From the NCBI RefSeq assembly GCF_010015445.1, contig NC_053112.1:36258665-36322664 (forward strand): 64,000 nucleotides of DNA. Reading direction: 5' to 3'. Both the position numbers and the translations under genes were made by a program. Shown one piece after another: positions 52,901 through 63,900 of this stretch. The DNA comes from Perca fluviatilis (lineage: Eukaryota > Chordata > Actinopteri > Perciformes > Percidae). Numbering within the stretch: position 1 is the stretch's first letter; every line of letters begins with the position of its first letter. The notes under the pieces were generated by a model. The model did no database searches and had not been told where the DNA came from. It was given only the letters and a program-made list of their open reading frames with translations.

Positions 52901-55900
52901 TAGCCTGCTGCTAACATTTGTTGTGTGTGCTGCCTCCGCAACAACATCAAAAAGGTGATATAAGGGTTAAAAAAAAAACAGAGCGGGTTTTAATATTGCA
53001 TGACAAGTAGTATGCCAGCAGTAGTATACTCTGCTACACTTTTATGTAACAACATATCCCACAGGCTTCATCACACAGCTCAATGGGATAGATGCCAAGT
53101 GCTGAGGTGTAAAACTTGCTCAGCTGAGGAGAGGGAGGCAGCTTTAACAACAGTTGCTTTTGTAAACACATTAAACAGCCAGACAGAGAGATAGAGAGAC
53201 AGACAGATGGACTTACATCCAGTAGCAGGCGCACTACCTCTGTCTTCCCACAGAGGGCTGCCTGATGTAGCGCTGTGCCAGACTCAGACTGTCTGTTGAT
53301 ATCTATACCAGCCTGAATCAGCAACCTGCAGCACAAAATAATAATACAAATAATATTAACCTTTATCTATATGGCATTTTTCATAACCATCATTTCATTA
53401 AAGTGCTTATATCATATAATACAACAACAGATTTTTAGATCATAATTGTGACCCTGGAGTTAAGGTTAGATTAGATGAGTGAATCAGATGGATAGACAGA
53501 CTGACAGGTACATGAAGTAGGTATCAAGACAAACACACACTAAGAGAGGCAGACTAAGAGAACAAGTTTTTCAAACCGTATGACATCAATGTGTCCGTTC
53601 TTGGCAGCGAGATGCAGAGGGGACACTCCGTTGGGGTCAGAGGGTTTTGGTTCCAGCATGGCTGCACACATGTTACTGCTGAGCAGGAGCTGGACCACCT
53701 AAAACACAGACACACACACATAACTTATACATTCATGCATATGAACAATTGTTAAAGTCTGCAGTGAACTACGGAACCAAGCTTTTATGTGTGCTTCTCC
53801 CAATTTGTGTAACCTTCTGCAAAACTAGATTTAAAATTTGGTTTCTCTGTGAATTCAAATAATTGCTACTGAAACTGTGCGCTCTCTCCTTTGGCTGCTG
53901 AAGTTTTGGGATATCTTATGGTCTAAATGCTAAATTGGTCATAATTTTAATGGTTTTAATAGACTGTGTATGGGTGTCATTTATTTATTTTCTATGTTTT
54001 AATTTTTTATATGATTTGTAGCAGACTTTTGTTCATGATTTTATAAATACATTTCTGTTTAATTCTAAGGCATATCTTGTGTTATCTGTCATACGTTATA
54101 CTGTATGTCAGCAAGTCATTGTTGCAGCACGTTTCTATATTTGGTTGTGTTTTCTCACTTTGCATGTATTCTCTTAAGATACAGTGCGTTAAGCTCTCAG
54201 GGCCACTGTAGGTGAGGCTTTCCTAGTCAAATAAAAGTTAAATAAAACAAAATGAAAATGTATCTTTTTGTTTCTGGTTTTCTACTTACTCCAACACGTC
54301 CAAATTCACAGGCGAGGTCCAGTGGTGTTTTCCCAGCTGAGTCTGAGATACACGGGTTGGACTGGTGTTGTAGCAACATCTCCGACTATAACACACACAC
54401 ACACACACACGTACAGATATACACGCAAATCTTACTGGCGCTTCTGAATTTCCTAGCTTGTAACAAACACAAATCACACATGAATCATCAGCCACACATA
54501 ACAGACAAACACCTCACAAAAACACACACATGGCCACTAAATACACAAAAACACACACAAACACCTACAGTACACAAACACAGTTACCCCGTCATAGTGT
54601 CCGTGCTGAGCTGATAGGTGGAGAGGGATCTGTCCTTCATCTGACTGTCCGTTGATTGATGAGCCTGCCTTCAGCAGCATTTTCATTGGTTCAGTCTTCC
54701 CCTGCCATGCAGCGTAATGCAGAGGACGCATCCCTACACAAAACACACACACGCACAAAAACACACAAAAATGACAGCACAATAAAACACAGACATACAA
54801 GACCCCACAAGGACATGCACATGGATACATACAAGAACATGAGAATATAAAGACACATAAATGCATGCAAATACACACACACTCTGTGATTTTATAGACA
54901 GATCAGTTTGTCCGTGGCCATCTAGCAGGATGATATTGCCACAGATATTGAAAATAAAGATGTGATAAATATAGAAATAGTTTTATGCATTACATCTGAA
55001 ACAATTAGTCATAGACAGACAATTAATCAGCAACCATACTGATAATCTATTAATTGTTTAAAGGTCCCATGGCATGAAAATTTCTTTTTTAACATTAATG
55101 TGAGTTCCCCCAGCCTGCCTATGGTCGCCCAGTGGCTAGAAATGGTGATAGGTGTAAACCGAGCCCTGGGTATCCTGCTCTGCCTTTGAGAAAATGAAAG
55201 CTCAGATGGGCTGATCTGGAATCTTCTCCTTACGAGGTCATAAGGAGCAAGGTTACCTCCCCTTTCTCTGATTTGCCCGCCAAGAGAATTTAGCCCACCC
55301 ATGAGAGAGAGACATCATGGCTTTCAAATGAGCAAAGTGGCAGTTGGTCAAGGCCACACCCCCACCCTCCACCTTGCCTTTTTTCTTTCTTTTTTTTCCT
55401 CTCCAATAGCTACAGACACAGAAATGGCACATACTAAGGAAAGCTCATTGTGGGACTGGCTCTAGTGGCTGTAATTCTGCACCAAGGCTGAATTTCGGGA
55501 AAGAGACTTCAGATACAGTATTAGGGGACCACAAAGGTCTATATAAAAGAGACTTCAGATACAGTATTAGGGGACCACTAAGGTCTATATAAAAGAGACT
55601 TCAGATACAGTATTAGGGGACCACTAAGGTCTATATAAAAGAGACTTCAGATACAGTATTAGGGGACCACTAAGGTCTATATAAAAGAGACTTCAGATAC
55701 AGTATTAGGGGACCACTAAGGTCTATATAAAATCATCCAAAGAGCACCATGTCATGGGACCTTTAAGTAATTTTTTCAAACAAAAAAATAATAATTACTG
55801 ATTCCAGCTTCTCAAATGTAAAATTTTCGTTTTATAGTCTTCTATGATAGTATTGTCCCTGGTAACTTCTGATGGGCATTTTTGCCATTTTCTGACAATC

Positions 55901-58900
55901 TATAAACCAAATGATGGATGGATTAATCGTAAAAGCAATCAGTAGATTCATTAATAATGACAACAATCGTTAGTTTCAGCCCCATAATGTGAATGCAATT
56001 TTTGCAAACATTTCTGTAGTATCTGTTTTACAGGCGAAGACTCTCAGTACCCCTCCTGGAAATGCAATGTTATTGTGGTTGACATGCTTGTGACCCTGTG
56101 TGACCGTAGGAGAATTGTTTGTGCAGGCGTTTTCCTCATGGGACGTTGCAGACAAACTGCTTTCAGACAAAAGGGCAAGACAAGAAATCCCCTATAAGTG
56201 GCTGAACCTGATCTCAGAGAAGCTTGCAGGAAACTGGACATTGCAACCCATGCAGGAAATGCAAGGCGATGCAAAGTACAGCTGAGCACAGCACAAAAAT
56301 CCACCATGGAGTCATTGCCAAGGCCTCTAACCAGAAGACATTAAACCCCACTTTGTAGTAGTGGCTGCAAGAAGCAGGAAGCATGTTTTTCATGGCAGCG
56401 ACCCAAGACCCCCAGTCTTAATACCAGCGATGAGCCACAATCGTCAAGTTAAATAAAGAGGCCCTCCAGGCCTGCTAGCATGAGGGAGTACTGACTCAGA
56501 AGAAAGGTACTGGCAGGAGAAAGAGACACAGCAGCTGCAGGAGTTACATGCAACGCAGAAGAGAGGATTTTACTCAGACCGCAGGGAAAAAGCGACACTG
56601 GACTTGACTTGTTTATAGATGGGGGGAGAACTCAGGAATTTCTTGATGCAATGGACACCACCTCAATTAAGGAGGTTCTTTTGAAGGATTGCTGAAAGTG
56701 ATATGAGTCCATTTCCTTTCCAGTGGTCAATGGGGTAGCTCATCCTGAAATTCTGAAAGCTCAGTTGTTGAGATAATTTGATTCATATGTCATATGTGAA
56801 TTCCAGGAATAGGGTTTTATTATGCAGGCAGCGGTGGTCAGTGTGTGGCTCATGAGCAGATCATAGAACAGTGGACCTACTTTTTTTATTTTTGCACTAA
56901 TAAAGGTCTCACAGAAATTTGATAATCCCTTCCAAATGAGTTTTCTGATTTTGGAAATACCCTCAACTGTGTCCCAAGGAGTATCCTGGCAGAGTTGCTG
57001 AACTCATAGTTGCCAGCCCCCTTTCTGTTTATTTTTGGACAGGATATCAAGTTTTCTCACTTTGCATGTGTTCTCTTAAGTTACAGTGTGTTGAGCTCTC
57101 AGGGCCAATGTAAGTGAGGCTCTGCTGGTCGAATAAAGGTTAAATAAATAAATAAATGTATATTTTTTTCAGATTTTGTAAATTCCCTCAACTGTGTTCT
57201 CAGGACTATCATGACTGAGTTACTGAACTCAGTTGTTTGCCCTCTTTCTGTTTATTTTTTGGACAGGATATCAAGCCCAGAAGCCCTGCAGGATGTCCTT
57301 AATTTTGCATTTCGCACAAGAACATTTTATAGATGGATGTGACCTGGTAAGGATCAGAATTTCAGAATCCCAGAAAACAGTTCCTCTTGTCCCATACGAG
57401 TGAGGGATGAATATTAAATCTGCAATTACAAATTTCTTGGCCACTTGGGGGCAGAGAAAACACAAAATTGACATATTTAAACTGATATGGCTAACTTATT
57501 AGCAAACAGATGCCCATTTACACATTGAGCACACACAGACAACATTAGCATTATCTCCTTTTTGCTCTATTTTGGTCTCCACCAACTCCTAAGGGGACTT
57601 TCTGACTCAAGTCAAGCTTACCAGTCCTTACCAAGAGCTCAGCGGGCACCACAGGAATGATTTCCTTACCACCTTCACAGAGAGAGTTGAGGATGCGGGA
57701 CCACCTAGTAAGGATGCCTGACAGTTGTATCCCTCTATTTAGAGCCATACTGGGCTGACTGGGAATGTGGAGACAGTAGGCCTACATCCTGCAGGGATTA
57801 TATCTCCCATCTGCCCTGAGATTTCTTCTTCTGGAATCTGCCAATACGTGATGGAAATATTTGCTGCTCTGCCTCCATTTGGCTCTCAGTCCTGCAGCAA
57901 TGTAGCTCTTTTATTGTCTATTGTTTGCTGTGCACACAAATCTGTCACCTCTCATAAATACAGAGTACTACACAGAGATAAATTGTATTGCATTTCCAAC
58001 AAGCTCACCTTTTATTGCACAAGAGGGCATTATCAGTCACGCAGGGGAAGCCAGAAATGTTTGTTTTCCTGTTTTTTTGTGATTGTTTTCTGGGTAGCCG
58101 TGTCTGTTTTGTACCTGTTTCGTGGTAACATAGTAAGGACACTTGTATTCTGAGTAAATCTGTGTGTATTTTTACCTTTATGGTCTTTAATATCCACTGC
58201 TGCCTGGGCCTCCAACAGCAAAGAGATCAGCTCCTTGTTACCACTCAGAGCAGCATGGTGCAGCGGTGCCAACCTTCACACAGACACAGATTAGGTTTAA
58301 AAATACATATATTCGTATACGTAGTGTAAAACCAGAGCATAACTTTGCCAAAATAATCTTCAGCGTAGAGCAGCTCCGCCCCTCAGCTCTGTGTGAGCGA
58401 CGGGAGGGGGCAAATGACCTACTTCCATTAATAAGCAATCTCTCTACCCCCGAGCCAAGCGTACTCACAGCGCGCCTCTGTGTGTGTGTCTAATGGATCC
58501 CTGGTGAATATAAGGGCCGGGCCCTTGAGTCAAATCAACTAATCATCAGTCATTACACAATGCGTTAAGTCCAATTATCTGATTCCAATCAACACAATAA
58601 AAAGATATTTGTTTTCTGATAGAGCCAAAGGGAACACAATCGCAAACCAAGCATGTTCACATAAAGAGCTTAACCATTAGAGAGTCTGAATATAGCCAAA
58701 ATCCATAGTTGTACATTCAGAGTTGTAAAGAGAACATTTCTGAGCAAATTAAGAGCTGAGAGATGTTGGCATGAAAATTTCACTTTATAAGTCTTTTTAA
58801 CATTACAATGCATTCCCCCAGCCTGCCTATGGTCCCCCAGTGGCTAGAAATGGCGATAGGTGTAAACCGAGCCCTGGGTATCCTGCTCTACCTTTGAGAA

Positions 58901-60984
58901 AATGAAAGCTCAGATGGGCCGATCTGGAATCTTCTCCTTATGACCTGATAAGGGGTTACCTCCCCTTTCTCTGCTTTGCCCGCCCAGAGAATTTGGCCCA
59001 TCCATGAGAGAGAGAGACATCATGGCTTTCAAACGAGCAAAGTGGCAGTTGGTCAAGGCCACACCCCCCCTCTCCACCTTGCCCCCCCTCTCTCCTCCTC
59101 AATAGCTACAGACACAGAAATGGCACATCCTAAGGAAAGCTCATTGTGGGACTGGCTCTAGTGGCTGTAATTCTGCACCAAGGCTGAATTTTGGGAAAGA
59201 GACTTCAGATACAGTATTAGGGGACCACTAAGGTTTATATAAAAGAGACTTCAGATACAGTATTAGGGGACCACTAAGGTCTATATAAAAGAGACTTCAG
59301 ATACAGTATTAGGGGACCACTAAGGTCTATATAAAAGAGACTTCAGATACAGTATTAGGGGACCACTAAGGCCTATATAAAAGAGACTTCAGATACAGTA
59401 TTAGGGGACCACTAAGGTCTATATAAAAGAGACTTCAGATACAGTATTAGGGACCACTAAGGTCTATATAAAAGAGACTTCAGATACAGTATTAGGGGAC
59501 CACTAAGGTCTATATAAAAGAGACTTCAGATACAGTGATTAGAGAACTAAAGGGACTGATATAAAAAATAAAATAAAGACATATTAGGGACCACTAAGGT
59601 CTATATAAAAGAGACTTCAGATACAGTATTAGGGGACCACTAAGGTCTATATAAAAGAGACTTCAGATACAGTATTAGGGGACCACTAAGGTCTATATAA
59701 AAGAGACTTCAGATACAGTATTAGGGGACCACTAAGGTCTATATAAAAGAGACTTCAGATACAGTATTAGGGGACCACTAAGGTCTATATAAAACAGACT
59801 TCAGGTACAGTATTAGGGGACCACTAAGGTCTATATAAAAGAGACTTCAGATACAGTATTAGGGGACCACTAAGGTCTATATAAAAGCATCCAAAGAGCA
59901 CCATATCATGGGACCTTTACACCACTGTAGGGTCAGCACAAAAGAGGGTGTTAAGTTACTCTTTAAGTAGATACGGTGAACCTGTTAGCAATAACATGCA
60001 ATACGAGTGACCCCTTTCACATGCTCACATTGTTTTCATGTTGTCATTTAGTTCAATGCATCATAAATATTGATTATAGACACATATTATAATCATTGGC
60101 GGGTTCTGTCCTCCAATTTAGGAACCAATGCTCTAAATAGTGTGTTGTGTTTGCAACAGGTCGTGTTGTCCCACAACACCATAAAATATTAATATTTTTT
60201 ACCGTTGAAAAAGCTATGCAAATCTAATGCATCGAGTCAGGGATTCAACTCTGTAGCTACGATGCATTGTAATGAATAACACTCTCATGAAACATAATGG
60301 CATGATATGATGTCAAGAAGCGACGTATCCTTATACAACGGTTCGTATGATATCTTATGAAAAGTTATGCACAATGCATGTGCATGTCTTACGAATGTCC
60401 AGCAACACGTGCGATCAGTGCGCCTATGCAAGCTCATCAGCGTTGTTGGGTTAAAATGAGTTTGTTTAATTACTAACGTAGGGTTAGGGTTAGGGTTAAG
60501 TCAGTTAAGTTACGTAACAAAAGAAAGTTCAAATAAGTCAGCGTTGTCTTTTGCTTTCACAAAAGGGGACAAACGGTGGCCTACTGGGTGAAAGTCCTGT
60601 TTGTGTGACCCATCCACCCCGACCTCCTCCCTATGCGGTCATTGTCGTTCTTTCTACGTTGGCACCTGACTTCCTCCTTAGAGGGAGCCCTGCACTTCCT
60701 GGCTTAAGATTTCGTGGGTTATATACGCATAATCAGTGTATTACTTTTCATAAGTACAAGTACGAACAGTGTAAGAGAATAGCCTGCAAGAAGACAAAGA
60801 GAAAGGAAAGAAGGAAACAAAGAAAGAAAGACTGGAAAAGAGGATGAAGGAAATGAACCTTTAAAAATAAGATGATGACAATGCGGAACAACAGCACGGA
60901 GAACGTGAATAAAATGAGCTGTAATCCCTCACCCATCTGCATCCTGGATGTTGACGTTCACTCGCTTTGTTGCTCCGAGAAGCT
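31464..60984 (-). CDS. caskin1: Caskin-1, CASK-interacting scaffold, 5'-partial, 22 coding exons visible
   Basis: Neuronal scaffold that binds CASK, and other partners through its SAM and proline-rich parts, at the presynapse. The visible exons sum to 3947 nt (about 1314 residues); recalled human CASKIN1 is 1431. Domains in order are ankyrin repeats, SH3, a proline-rich insert, the CASK-binding motif EDIWVLRKP, tandem SAM domains, a long basic and proline-rich region, a charged coiled stretch, and the terminal [20 protein letters not shown], almost identical to human. All junctions are GT/AG and in phase except for one doubtful join (40027/39839). The N-terminal exon or exons (human MGKEQEL...) are not found between 60985 and 64000, so they lie upstream of the window. 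CASKIN2 was considered, but the C-terminus and CID fit caskin1. Confidence 0.95.
32020..32430. mobile_element. Dispersed TIR element, copy B
   Basis: Left end AAGGTGCTTACACAC and right end GTGTGTCCACACCTTT are inverted; flanks GAGCTTTT and GAGCTTTG suggest an 8-bp duplication with one mismatch. The body matches copy A (11640-12300) in reverse orientation. Non-coding; lies in the last caskin1 intron. Confidence 0.7.
32687..32986. mobile_element. piggyBac-like MITE with palindromic ends
   Basis: TTAA at 32687-32690 and 32983-32986 flank ends CCCTTGTGTTGTCCTTCGGG and its inverse. Each end is itself a palindrome (GTCCTTCGGGTC ... GACCCGAAGGAC), so transcripts could form two hairpins. Arms extend inward with TTGAGAATTGCTCTCTAAAC and its complement. 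TTAA duplication and CCC termini fit piggyBac. Confidence 0.85.
34323..35990. mobile_element. Foldback element with array-like arms
   Basis: Outer arm sequence ACGGTGGCCGGGAAGTGCAA (34324 on) recurs inverted near 35990. Both arms then contain tandem 20-bp units AAATTTACATTTTGGAAAAC (about 16 units, 34385-34720, and about 10 inverted, 35740-35945), followed by a shared ACAGATTCTTCACGGAAAGG. The loop (about 34810-35640) is GC-richer, unlike the AT-rich arms. Confidence 0.8.
34857..35186 (+). other. Open frame in the foldback loop, unknown
   Basis: A 109-codon frame starting [19 protein letters not shown], with a CxxC pair, then low-complexity sequence; a second frame ([20 protein letters not shown]) overlaps in the middle. 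I do not recognise it. It could be captured host sequence or a relic transposon gene, and I would not call it a functional protein. Confidence 0.25.
38245..38340. repeat. Truncated SINE tail
   Basis: TTTCATGTCATGCCCC ... TTCTATCAAATAGAGGCAAA resembles the 3' part of the tRNA-derived SINE at 51531-51705. The tRNA-like head is missing. Confidence 0.4.
40027..41713 (-). CDS. caskin1: caskin1 tandem SAM domain exons
   Basis: Segments 41713-41606, 41118-41017, 40809-40671 and 40134-40027. SAM1: [18 protein letters not shown] ... [22 protein letters not shown]2: [20 protein letters not shown] ... [20 protein letters not shown]. In caskins these tandem SAM domains form helical polymers. After [12 protein letters not shown] the frame runs [17 protein letters not shown] and meets TGA at once unless the weak donor CCGG|gttgac (40026) is used. 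Confidence 0.93.
41714..42870. repeat. Degenerate 'CTCTAGAACACAG' minisatellite upstream of caskin1 exon 16
   Basis: Repeated TCTAGAACACAGGGGAGAAG and CTGTTCTAGAACACAACATA motifs, roughly 45-60 bp per unit, interrupted by a MITE (42235-42695) and by unique sequence near 41990-42105. The first unit is an exact copy of the real splice acceptor and first 15 nt of exon 16 (CTACTGCCTGCTTCTAGAA on the plus strand at 41736). Confidence 0.8.
42235..42695. mobile_element. MITE inserted in the minisatellite
   Basis: Ends AGCCTGGGAAAACCC and ...TCAACCAGGCT are inverted at the tips, with ATTCTGCTCT on both sides (though that string also belongs to the host repeat). Inside is a small tandem of 34-bp units around GAGGCGGGCTTTACACCAAT (three copies). 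Confidence 0.65.
43755..48575 (-). CDS. caskin1: caskin1 proline-rich insert and CASK-interaction exons
   Basis: Segments 48575-48282, 47409-47311, 47201-47017, 45733-45652 and 43822-43755. The first is strongly proline-rich, with runs of 6 and 10 prolines; the second is coded by a CTC/GGA-type triplet repeat. The next carries [20 protein letters not shown]: the (E/D)IWVLRK motif is the CASK CaMK-domain ligand also found in Mint1-type partners. Then come [20 protein letters not shown] and a short [15 protein letters not shown] exon. The donor after GVK (GTGAAA|gtaaga) was chosen because it keeps the human-like GVKLLATV join. Confidence 0.9.
43823..47016. other. caskin1: caskin1 introns around exon 14, nothing else seen
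   Basis: Two AT-rich introns (43823-45651 and 45734-47016). Apart from the (CA)n run at 45739-45818, I see no genes, RNAs or bounded transposons. Confidence 0.5.
45739..45818. repeat. (CA)n microsatellite
   Basis: About 40 CA units just upstream (in transcript sense) of the caskin1 exon 14 acceptor at 45734-45735; (TG)n in the pre-mRNA, a possible splicing modifier. Confidence 0.95.
47417..47486. repeat. (CA)n microsatellite
   Basis: About 35 CA units immediately upstream of the caskin1 exon 12 acceptor (47410-47411); it replaces a normal polypyrimidine tract with (TG)n in the pre-mRNA. Confidence 0.95.
47898..47944. repeat. (TA)n microsatellite
   Basis: About 23 TA units in the intron between caskin1 exons 11 and 12; self-complementary. 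Confidence 0.95.
49026..49101. repeat. (CA)n microsatellite next to the caskin1 exon 10 donor
   Basis: About 37 CA units with one interruption (CAAACA), ending 20 bp from the exon 10 donor at 49121-49122. Confidence 0.93.
49123..52216 (-). CDS. caskin1: caskin1 SH3 domain exons
   Basis: Segments 52216-52122 and 49237-49123. They encode [39 protein letters not shown] and [18 protein letters not shown]. The caskin SH3 is described as atypical in ligand binding. The intron between them (about 2.9 kb) contains a SINE and a Harbinger-like element. Confidence 0.95.
49620..51210. repeat. Dispersed repeat, copy B (shared with 27.2-28.2 kb)
   Basis: Edges match copy A: CATTACTAAATCACATTAGG near 49690 and CAACGGGTTTCCACGC near 51140. 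The Harbinger-like element at 49779-50291 is inserted in this copy only. The rest of the interior is unlike copy A, so the copies may be different internal-deletion products. Confidence 0.6.
49779..50291 (+). mobile_element. Internally deleted PIF/Harbinger-like element with an AAG-expanded ORF
   Basis: TIRs CCGTACCCGACCTG..CGCGC.AATGTGACGTCA at the left and the inverse at 50257-50291. In one frame are an N-terminal basic start ([10 protein letters not shown]...) and, after a stop, [20 protein letters not shown] followed by [15 protein letters not shown], the N-terminal helical signature of HARBI1-type transposases. The DDE catalytic part is missing, so the copy is non-autonomous. The lysine run is coded by a pure (AAG)n tract at 49916-49974. 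Confidence 0.75.
51531..51705 (+). mobile_element. tRNA-derived SINE with 14-bp target duplication
   Basis: The head GGTTAGCTCAGTTGGTAGAG is a pol III A box and GGTTTGACTCC a B box. The tail runs CCCTTTCATGTCT ... CTGTCCTATCATTAAAAGG, as in a common fish SINE. Flanks AAACAGCACTTTAT (51517-51530) and AAACAGCATTTTAT (51706-51719) differ at one base, the mark of LINE-mediated insertion. Not a functional tRNA gene. Confidence 0.88.
52706..60984 (-). CDS. caskin1: caskin1 exons for ankyrin repeats
   Basis: Segments, in transcript order: 60984-60933, 58273-58176, 54733-54588, 54385-54290, 53698-53577, 53325-53217 and 52814-52706. They encode about six ankyrin repeats, e.g. [70 protein letters not shown] and [16 protein letters not shown]. 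Exon 4 ends GAC GGG, giving HYDGSEMLLQH where human has HYDVSEMLLQH. The first visible exon begins inside a codon, so a further upstream exon must supply one base. Confidence 0.95.
54150..54250 (+). repeat. LINE-like 3' tail, copy 1
   Basis: TTTTCTCACTTTGCATGTAT ... AGCTCTCAGGGCCACTGTA ... AATAAAAGTTAAATAAA. The same text recurs at 57053-57155, and the A-rich (TAAA)n end suggests retrotransposed 3' ends. Confidence 0.55.
54985..55985. mobile_element. Decayed hAT-like MITE around the TTAA element
   Basis: The left flank (TCTGAAACAATTAGTCATAG) and right flank (CAACAATCGTTAGTTTCAGC) of the element at 55062-55762 are inverted relatives of the 'GGGCTGAAACTAACGATT' fish hAT terminus. This suggests that the TTAA element inserted into an older MITE. 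Confidence 0.5.
55062..55762. mobile_element. TTAA-inserting MITE with 5-copy internal minisatellite
   Basis: Ends AGGTCCCATGGCATGAAAAT and GTCATGGGACCT, with TTAA at 55058-55061 and 55763-55766. The right half is a 46-bp tandem (GAGACTTCAGATACAGTATT then AGGGGACCACTAAGGTCTAT), five copies from about 55501 to 55730. A second, larger copy is at 58765-59917. Confidence 0.85.
56000..57760. other. caskin1 intron segment, unidentified
   Basis: Holds a LINE-like tail copy at 57053-57155. The rest (including 56460-56720, with purine-rich text) may be old retroelement sequence, but I find no recognisable protein motif. Confidence 0.35.
57053..57155 (+). repeat. LINE-like 3' tail, copy 2
   Basis: TTTTCTCACTTTGCATGTGT ... 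CAGGGCCAATGTAAGTGAGG ... AATAAAGGTTAAATAAATAA; about 85-90% like copy 1 by eye. Confidence 0.55.
58765..59917. mobile_element. Second copy of the TTAA MITE with about 14 minisatellite units
   Basis: It shares the left body (GGCATGAAAATTTCAC, CAGCCTGCCTATGGTC) and right end (ATCATGGGACCTTT) with 55062-55762, but its left tip is worn (GTTGGCATG). The same 46-bp unit is expanded from 5 to about 14 copies (59197-59886), broken by a scrambled stretch at 59535-59585. Confidence 0.85.
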
Positions 60985-63900
60985 CTGAAACAAACAGAGA
61001 AAAGAGAGCAAAGAAGTGGAGTAACAAGCTCATTACAATCTATTCAGAATCCAGTGATGAATGCATTCTCTCTCTTTGTCTTTGTGCATATTCTAATTAT
61101 TATTATTATTATTCCCTGCAGGTAGAGTTGACAGCTACACTTTAATACCTGTGAGCGCTCTAAAACAAGTTTCAGCAGCAGAGGTCGAGGAGAAGTGACA
61201 AGGTAAGGAAGACAAAGAGTCCTTCTGGAAAACTCATCAGGAATTGTATTTTTCGAGGTATATTCACATGCTAAATTCTTGAGCCTAAGTTACATGAAAC
61301 ATCTGCAATTTATGCTTTTCTCAGTTGATAATAATTGTAATATAGTCTTGTTTTCCCCTCAGTGTTCTGTATGTCTGTGTATTTATACTGTCCGTTTATA
61401 AAAGGGTGTTTATTGTGTAAATATGTTTGTATTATTATTATAACTAATTCTATTTTTTTCTTATACTTATATATAATATTTATTTTTTCTCCTATGTCTA
61501 CTTAATGTGTATTTGTGTTATTCTGATGTGTGTACATGTTTTTCTTTTGAGCTGCTGTAGCACAGGAATTTCTCCAGTGTGGGATTAATAAAGTATATTT
61601 TATCTTATCTTATACTTTTGTAAACAAACCTATTTCATCCAGAAACATGAATAACTTTGATTTATTTGTTGTTGAGTGTTGAGACCTGTCAATCAACCCG
61701 AGAGAGATACTCATTTTCTATCAAGAGTTTGGACTTTAAGTTTTAGGGCTACCGTTTGAATCTCATTTACATGTGATCAAATACATTATTATTATATGCA
61801 CCAGACTTATGTATCTTAATTAAATGACGCATTTCAGTGGAGTCAGGTTGAATGTTGCCCTCCAGAAATTTCTACACTTAGAGGGAATAGTTCAACGTTT
61901 GGGGAAATACGCTTATTTGCTTTCTCTCCGAGACTACTTGTAGTATGTTTGGGTGTAAATATATGGGCCTCACTGTGCTTGTGGTTATGTGAATGTGCAA
62001 ATGTGTGTATGTAATAACCTTGATCTTTGACTGACTGGAGAATCAAAAAGATAAAGACACCAGACAGCAGGAAGGAAAGCACACAGATGAAAATACTCTT
62101 TTTTTTTTTTTTTGGTCAAACCCTCATAATCCACAGGCCGTAATCTGTAGTTGTTCTGTAATCTGGGGGAAAGCTTCTCCTTCTCCCTGCAGCTCTATCC
62201 GCACTTCATCCCTTCATCCTGCTCTCACACTCTAATTTTCACTGTAATTTGCTAAAGAGCGCGTGCTGATTGATAGTTCTGCTCTTTCAGTGTACACTCT
62301 GCAGCTGACGTCATTCTCCTGCATGTGTGTGTGTGTGTGTATGTGTGCGTGCGTGTTGGTAAACGTGCATGTGTAGGTTTCCCCTATCTATCTCGGATTA
62401 AAAATACAAGTCATCCCCACCCCCAGCAGATGAATCAATGAGTGCAGATATCTGTGTCACCATCAGCGAGCGACGTGACCCCCCGACCACAAATTTATGG
62501 CAGGACCTCAACATCCAACACCCAGAATTATTCAATACTGTTTACTACATGGAGTCTAGATCATGGCATTACTTAATAACACTTCCCCTCTGACCCAAAA
62601 CCACGATGTATATTTAATACAAAATACTCGGATGCCCTCTGCTCTCTGTGATCGCTCTGGAAACTGATTTTCATCCTGAAACTCGCACTTATTACATTCA
62701 TGACCGTCTGCCTAATTGTACCAGTTACTTAAATTAATTACTACCTTCAATTTTTAGATGTATGTATTTTCCTCGTTTGACATGAAATGTTTGTTTAAGA
62801 TCACTACCATAATGTGTCTCTGATGGTGTCCTTGGACCAGGGTTCTTTTTTTGTTGCCTTTTTTATGATAATTTTAGGGCATAATACTGCAACCGAGCCT
62901 CGGTTACCATAGTAACCCCTGAAAGTGCCATTCTCACAGAGTATCAATCACTTGGCAGGGATTACTATGATATTGTTTTGCAACATCTCCCTCAAATTGT
63001 AGCTATTCAAGAGTTTATTTGACATGAATTTGTGTCATTCACAATTTAATGTGAAACCCTTCAGTCTTAATAGAGAGTACCAACAAGCTGGTACTGCAGC
63101 TGCTGGCAAAGCAACCTTCACTGTAACAGAGCAGATTCCCAAACCTCCAGAGAGGTGACGTGGAGGGTTTCTCAAGGGTTCTCATTACCAGAAATGTTTT
63201 GAAGTCCAGTTTTTATCCCCTCTGACTTCCGCCTGTCATCACGCATTTAGAGTTTCAGCGTTACAAGTAGCCTAAAACAAACGCCATCGCTGACTCTGTT
63301 CTCTCTCTGTTTCCAGACAGATGCACACATATGTTAAAGTGACCGGACTCAGGGTCACAATATGCTAATAGTGCAGCAACTATATCACGCTTTCATCAAA
63401 AGTGCAAAATGCCATGATGAGAGTGCTGCAAGGGCCATAATCAAACATGTTAGAATGTAAAGTAGGATCATAATATATAATAATAATCTTTGTTGGACCC
63501 TGACATTTTAAAAGCTTTTTAAAATAATTTGTTTCTCAAACACAAAAAATAACATGTGTAACAGAGGACAAGAGAAGGACAATGTACCTTCTTGTTAGTT
63601 ACACCCTTCACATTTCTATCTATGTGGCTACCTTTTAAGGAACGAAACACAATTAATGGTGCATTCAGTAAAAGGGCTGTAACTAACAATTATGTCAGTG
63701 CTGACTCCCTGATAACTCACTGAGATTTCCAGCTTTTACTTTATTTCGGACCGCCCCTCAGTGCATTTTAGTTTCTTTATGTTTAAAGTTGGAGGACAGT
63801 ATTTTGAGGAGGTAATCAACACTTTGTGTACAACGCCTGTTGTTGCCCAGTCAAAAAAGCTAATGAAAAGTATTTTGTTTTCCCTCAATATTTCTGCTGG

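Noticed and set aside
60480..60505. Interstitial telomeric repeat (about three TTAGGG units)
   Set aside because: Too short to suggest a chromosome fusion or telomere; probably chance or part of a dispersed repeat.
61150..61200. Minus-strand candidate for an upstream caskin1 exon (reads LLKLVLERSQ before a gt)
   Set aside because: Ends in phase 0, but the next exon needs one leading base; it does not resemble the caskin1 N-terminus.
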